Source of the DNA: Cyathus striatus
Taxonomy: Eukaryota; Basidiomycota; Agaricomycetes; Agaricales; Nidulariaceae
Assembly (NCBI GenBank): GCA_025738555.1
Contig: JAOVFP010000001.1
Location: 5,022,001-5,086,000, forward strand
DNA length: 64,000 nt
Reading direction: 5' to 3'
Both the position numbers and the translations under genes were made by a program. This document shows, piece after piece, positions 62,960 through 64,000 of the stretch. The notes beneath the pieces are model-generated. The model did not search any database and was not told the DNA's origin. It worked only from the letters and a program-made list of their open reading frames with translations. Position 1 is the stretch's first letter. The number at the start of each line of letters is the position of its first letter.

Positions 62960-64000
62960 ATGAGCATTCTTCAGAATTACCCATCGATCGTGTTCGGTGC
63001 CATTTTCACCTTTTATGTACTTAGCCGGTACGGACGACGCAGAAACGGCCCCCAATTACCTCCAGGCCCCAAAGGTCTACCTCTCATTGGAAATGTTTTT
63101 GATATGCCGATCGAAAAGCAATGGCTCACGTATCACGAGTGGCAGAAGAAATATGGCGAGCAGAGCGTCTCGTCGTTTTGGGATTTTGTGCTCATCATCA
63201 CACAGGAGACATTATGTCCTTCAAAGTGTTTGGAACACAGTTTATCATTCTAGGTTCACTGAAGAGAACAAATGATTTGTTCGAGAAACGCTCTACTATA
63301 TACTCAAGCAGGCCAAGAATGCCGATGCTCATGGAACTGTAAGGAATTACAGTTCGCTGAGTCCTGGAAGGTATCTGACAACTGCCAGGATGAGATGGGA
63401 CTACATAATGTCGTTCCTCCCATACGGCGACTTGTGGAGAAGCCACAGAAGGATGTTCCATGATCAGTTCCATCCAAATGTAGTGAGCAGGTTTTATCCA
63501 GTTCAGGTCCGTGAGGCAAGACGGTTCATTGTCACGCTTCGCGATTCAACGCCAGAGAGCCTTTTCCGCAACATCCGAAGGTGAGGAACGAACTTTAATA
63601 TTCAACTTTTTGCTTAAGCCAATTAGTGCATTTGTTACTATAATCATGGCCAGTGGATACGGATTGGAAGTAAAAGGCAAAAATAACCGATTTGTGTCTA
63701 TGGCTGAAGAGGCGCTGGAAGGTCTGTCAGAAGCTGGGATTCCCGGGCGTTTTGTCGTCGATCTCGTCCCGCTATTAAAGCATATACCGTCTTGGATCCC
63801 CGGTGCGGGTTTCCAGAAATTTGCCGTACACATGAAGCAGGTGAATCATAGCGTCGAAGTTGAGGCTTGGAATGAAGTCAAGGAACAACTGGTGTGTGGT
63901 GTGCACTGTACCTCAGCTTTATCGGTTCTGATCCGCTGCCAGAAACGAGGTACAGCCGTGCCTTCGCTGGCCACGACGCTAATTGAGAAATTGCCCAACG
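62960..64000 (+). CDS. cytochrome P450, cluster gene 4 (cut by window end)
   Basis: Five exons are visible: 62960-63155, 63206-63338, 63389-63580, 63627-63891 and 63943 to beyond 64000. The N-terminal anchor is SIVFGAIFTFYVL, followed by QLPPGPKGLPLIGN, then FKVFGTQFIILGSL, FLPYGDLWRSHRRMFH and GIPGRFVVDLVPLLKHIPSW. Exons 2 and 4 have the same lengths (133 and 265 nt) as in genes 1-3, and all intron positions seen agree, so it is a more diverged relative. The first intron (63156-63205, 50 nt) must begin with GC (gcgagc) to join the frame as KKYG-DIMSF; no GT donor in the right phase exists nearby. An in-frame ATG at 62936 is an alternative start. I-helix, K-helix and heme motifs lie beyond the window. 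Confidence 0.88.

Overview
The window is from a filamentous basidiomycete, most likely an Agaricomycete. Genes are split by many short introns (about 45-70 nt, nearly all GT-AG). The gene families are typical of wood or litter fungi: an aryl-alcohol-oxidase-like GMC flavoenzyme, F-box proteins, ABCC transporters and a tandem cytochrome P450 cluster. All exon models were built by hand from splice sites, reading phase and family motifs; no search was run.

Layout. 1-1.1 kb: AT-rich, repeat-like DNA. 2.15-3.36 kb (-): five-exon multi-pass membrane protein. 3.89-6.10 kb (-): GMC oxidoreductase with two frameshifts and probably a nonsense codon. 6.1-9.06 kb: non-coding, with a diverged tandem repeat. 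9.06-10.43 kb (-): F-box-like protein. 10.4-16.5 kb: no confident gene, but decayed coding-like repeats. 16.57-17.99 kb (+): lactonase-type beta-propeller. 18.27-20.36 kb (-): Gle1 mRNA-export factor. 21.24-23.34 kb (+): large F-box protein. 23.85-30.02 kb and 37.14-43.27 kb (+): two full-length paralogous ABCC transporters. Their 7.1-kb spacer holds a Helitron/PIF1-type helicase relic and a non-autonomous DNA transposon with about 122-bp perfect terminal inverted repeats and a 9-bp target duplication. 44.35-46.90 kb (-): 745-aa Ser/Pro-rich, probably nuclear protein of unknown function. 46.9-51.1 kb: no gene seen. 51.07-64.0 kb (+): four P450 genes, the last cut by the window end.

The main structure is repeated local duplication. 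The first three P450 genes have the same ten exons, each of exactly the same length (523 aa). They also share 5' flanking sequence with a GTGAG motif and 3' flanks, so gene plus flanks was the duplicated unit. An AT-rich insertion with a strong hairpin at each end separates P450 2 from 3. The fourth P450 keeps the intron positions and appears to use a GC-AG intron; a second GC-AG intron splits the Walker A codons of the downstream ABC gene.

The P450s, ABC exporters, GMC oxidase and lactonase would fit oxidation and export of lignin-derived or other aromatic compounds, or secondary metabolism. Apart from the two tandem families they are interleaved with housekeeping genes, so a co-regulated cluster is only an inference. 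I did not find a clearly new biological system. The best leads are the transposon with intact target duplication, the hairpin-bounded insertion, the 35-bp inverted match flanking the second ABC gene, and the flanking module carried with each P450.
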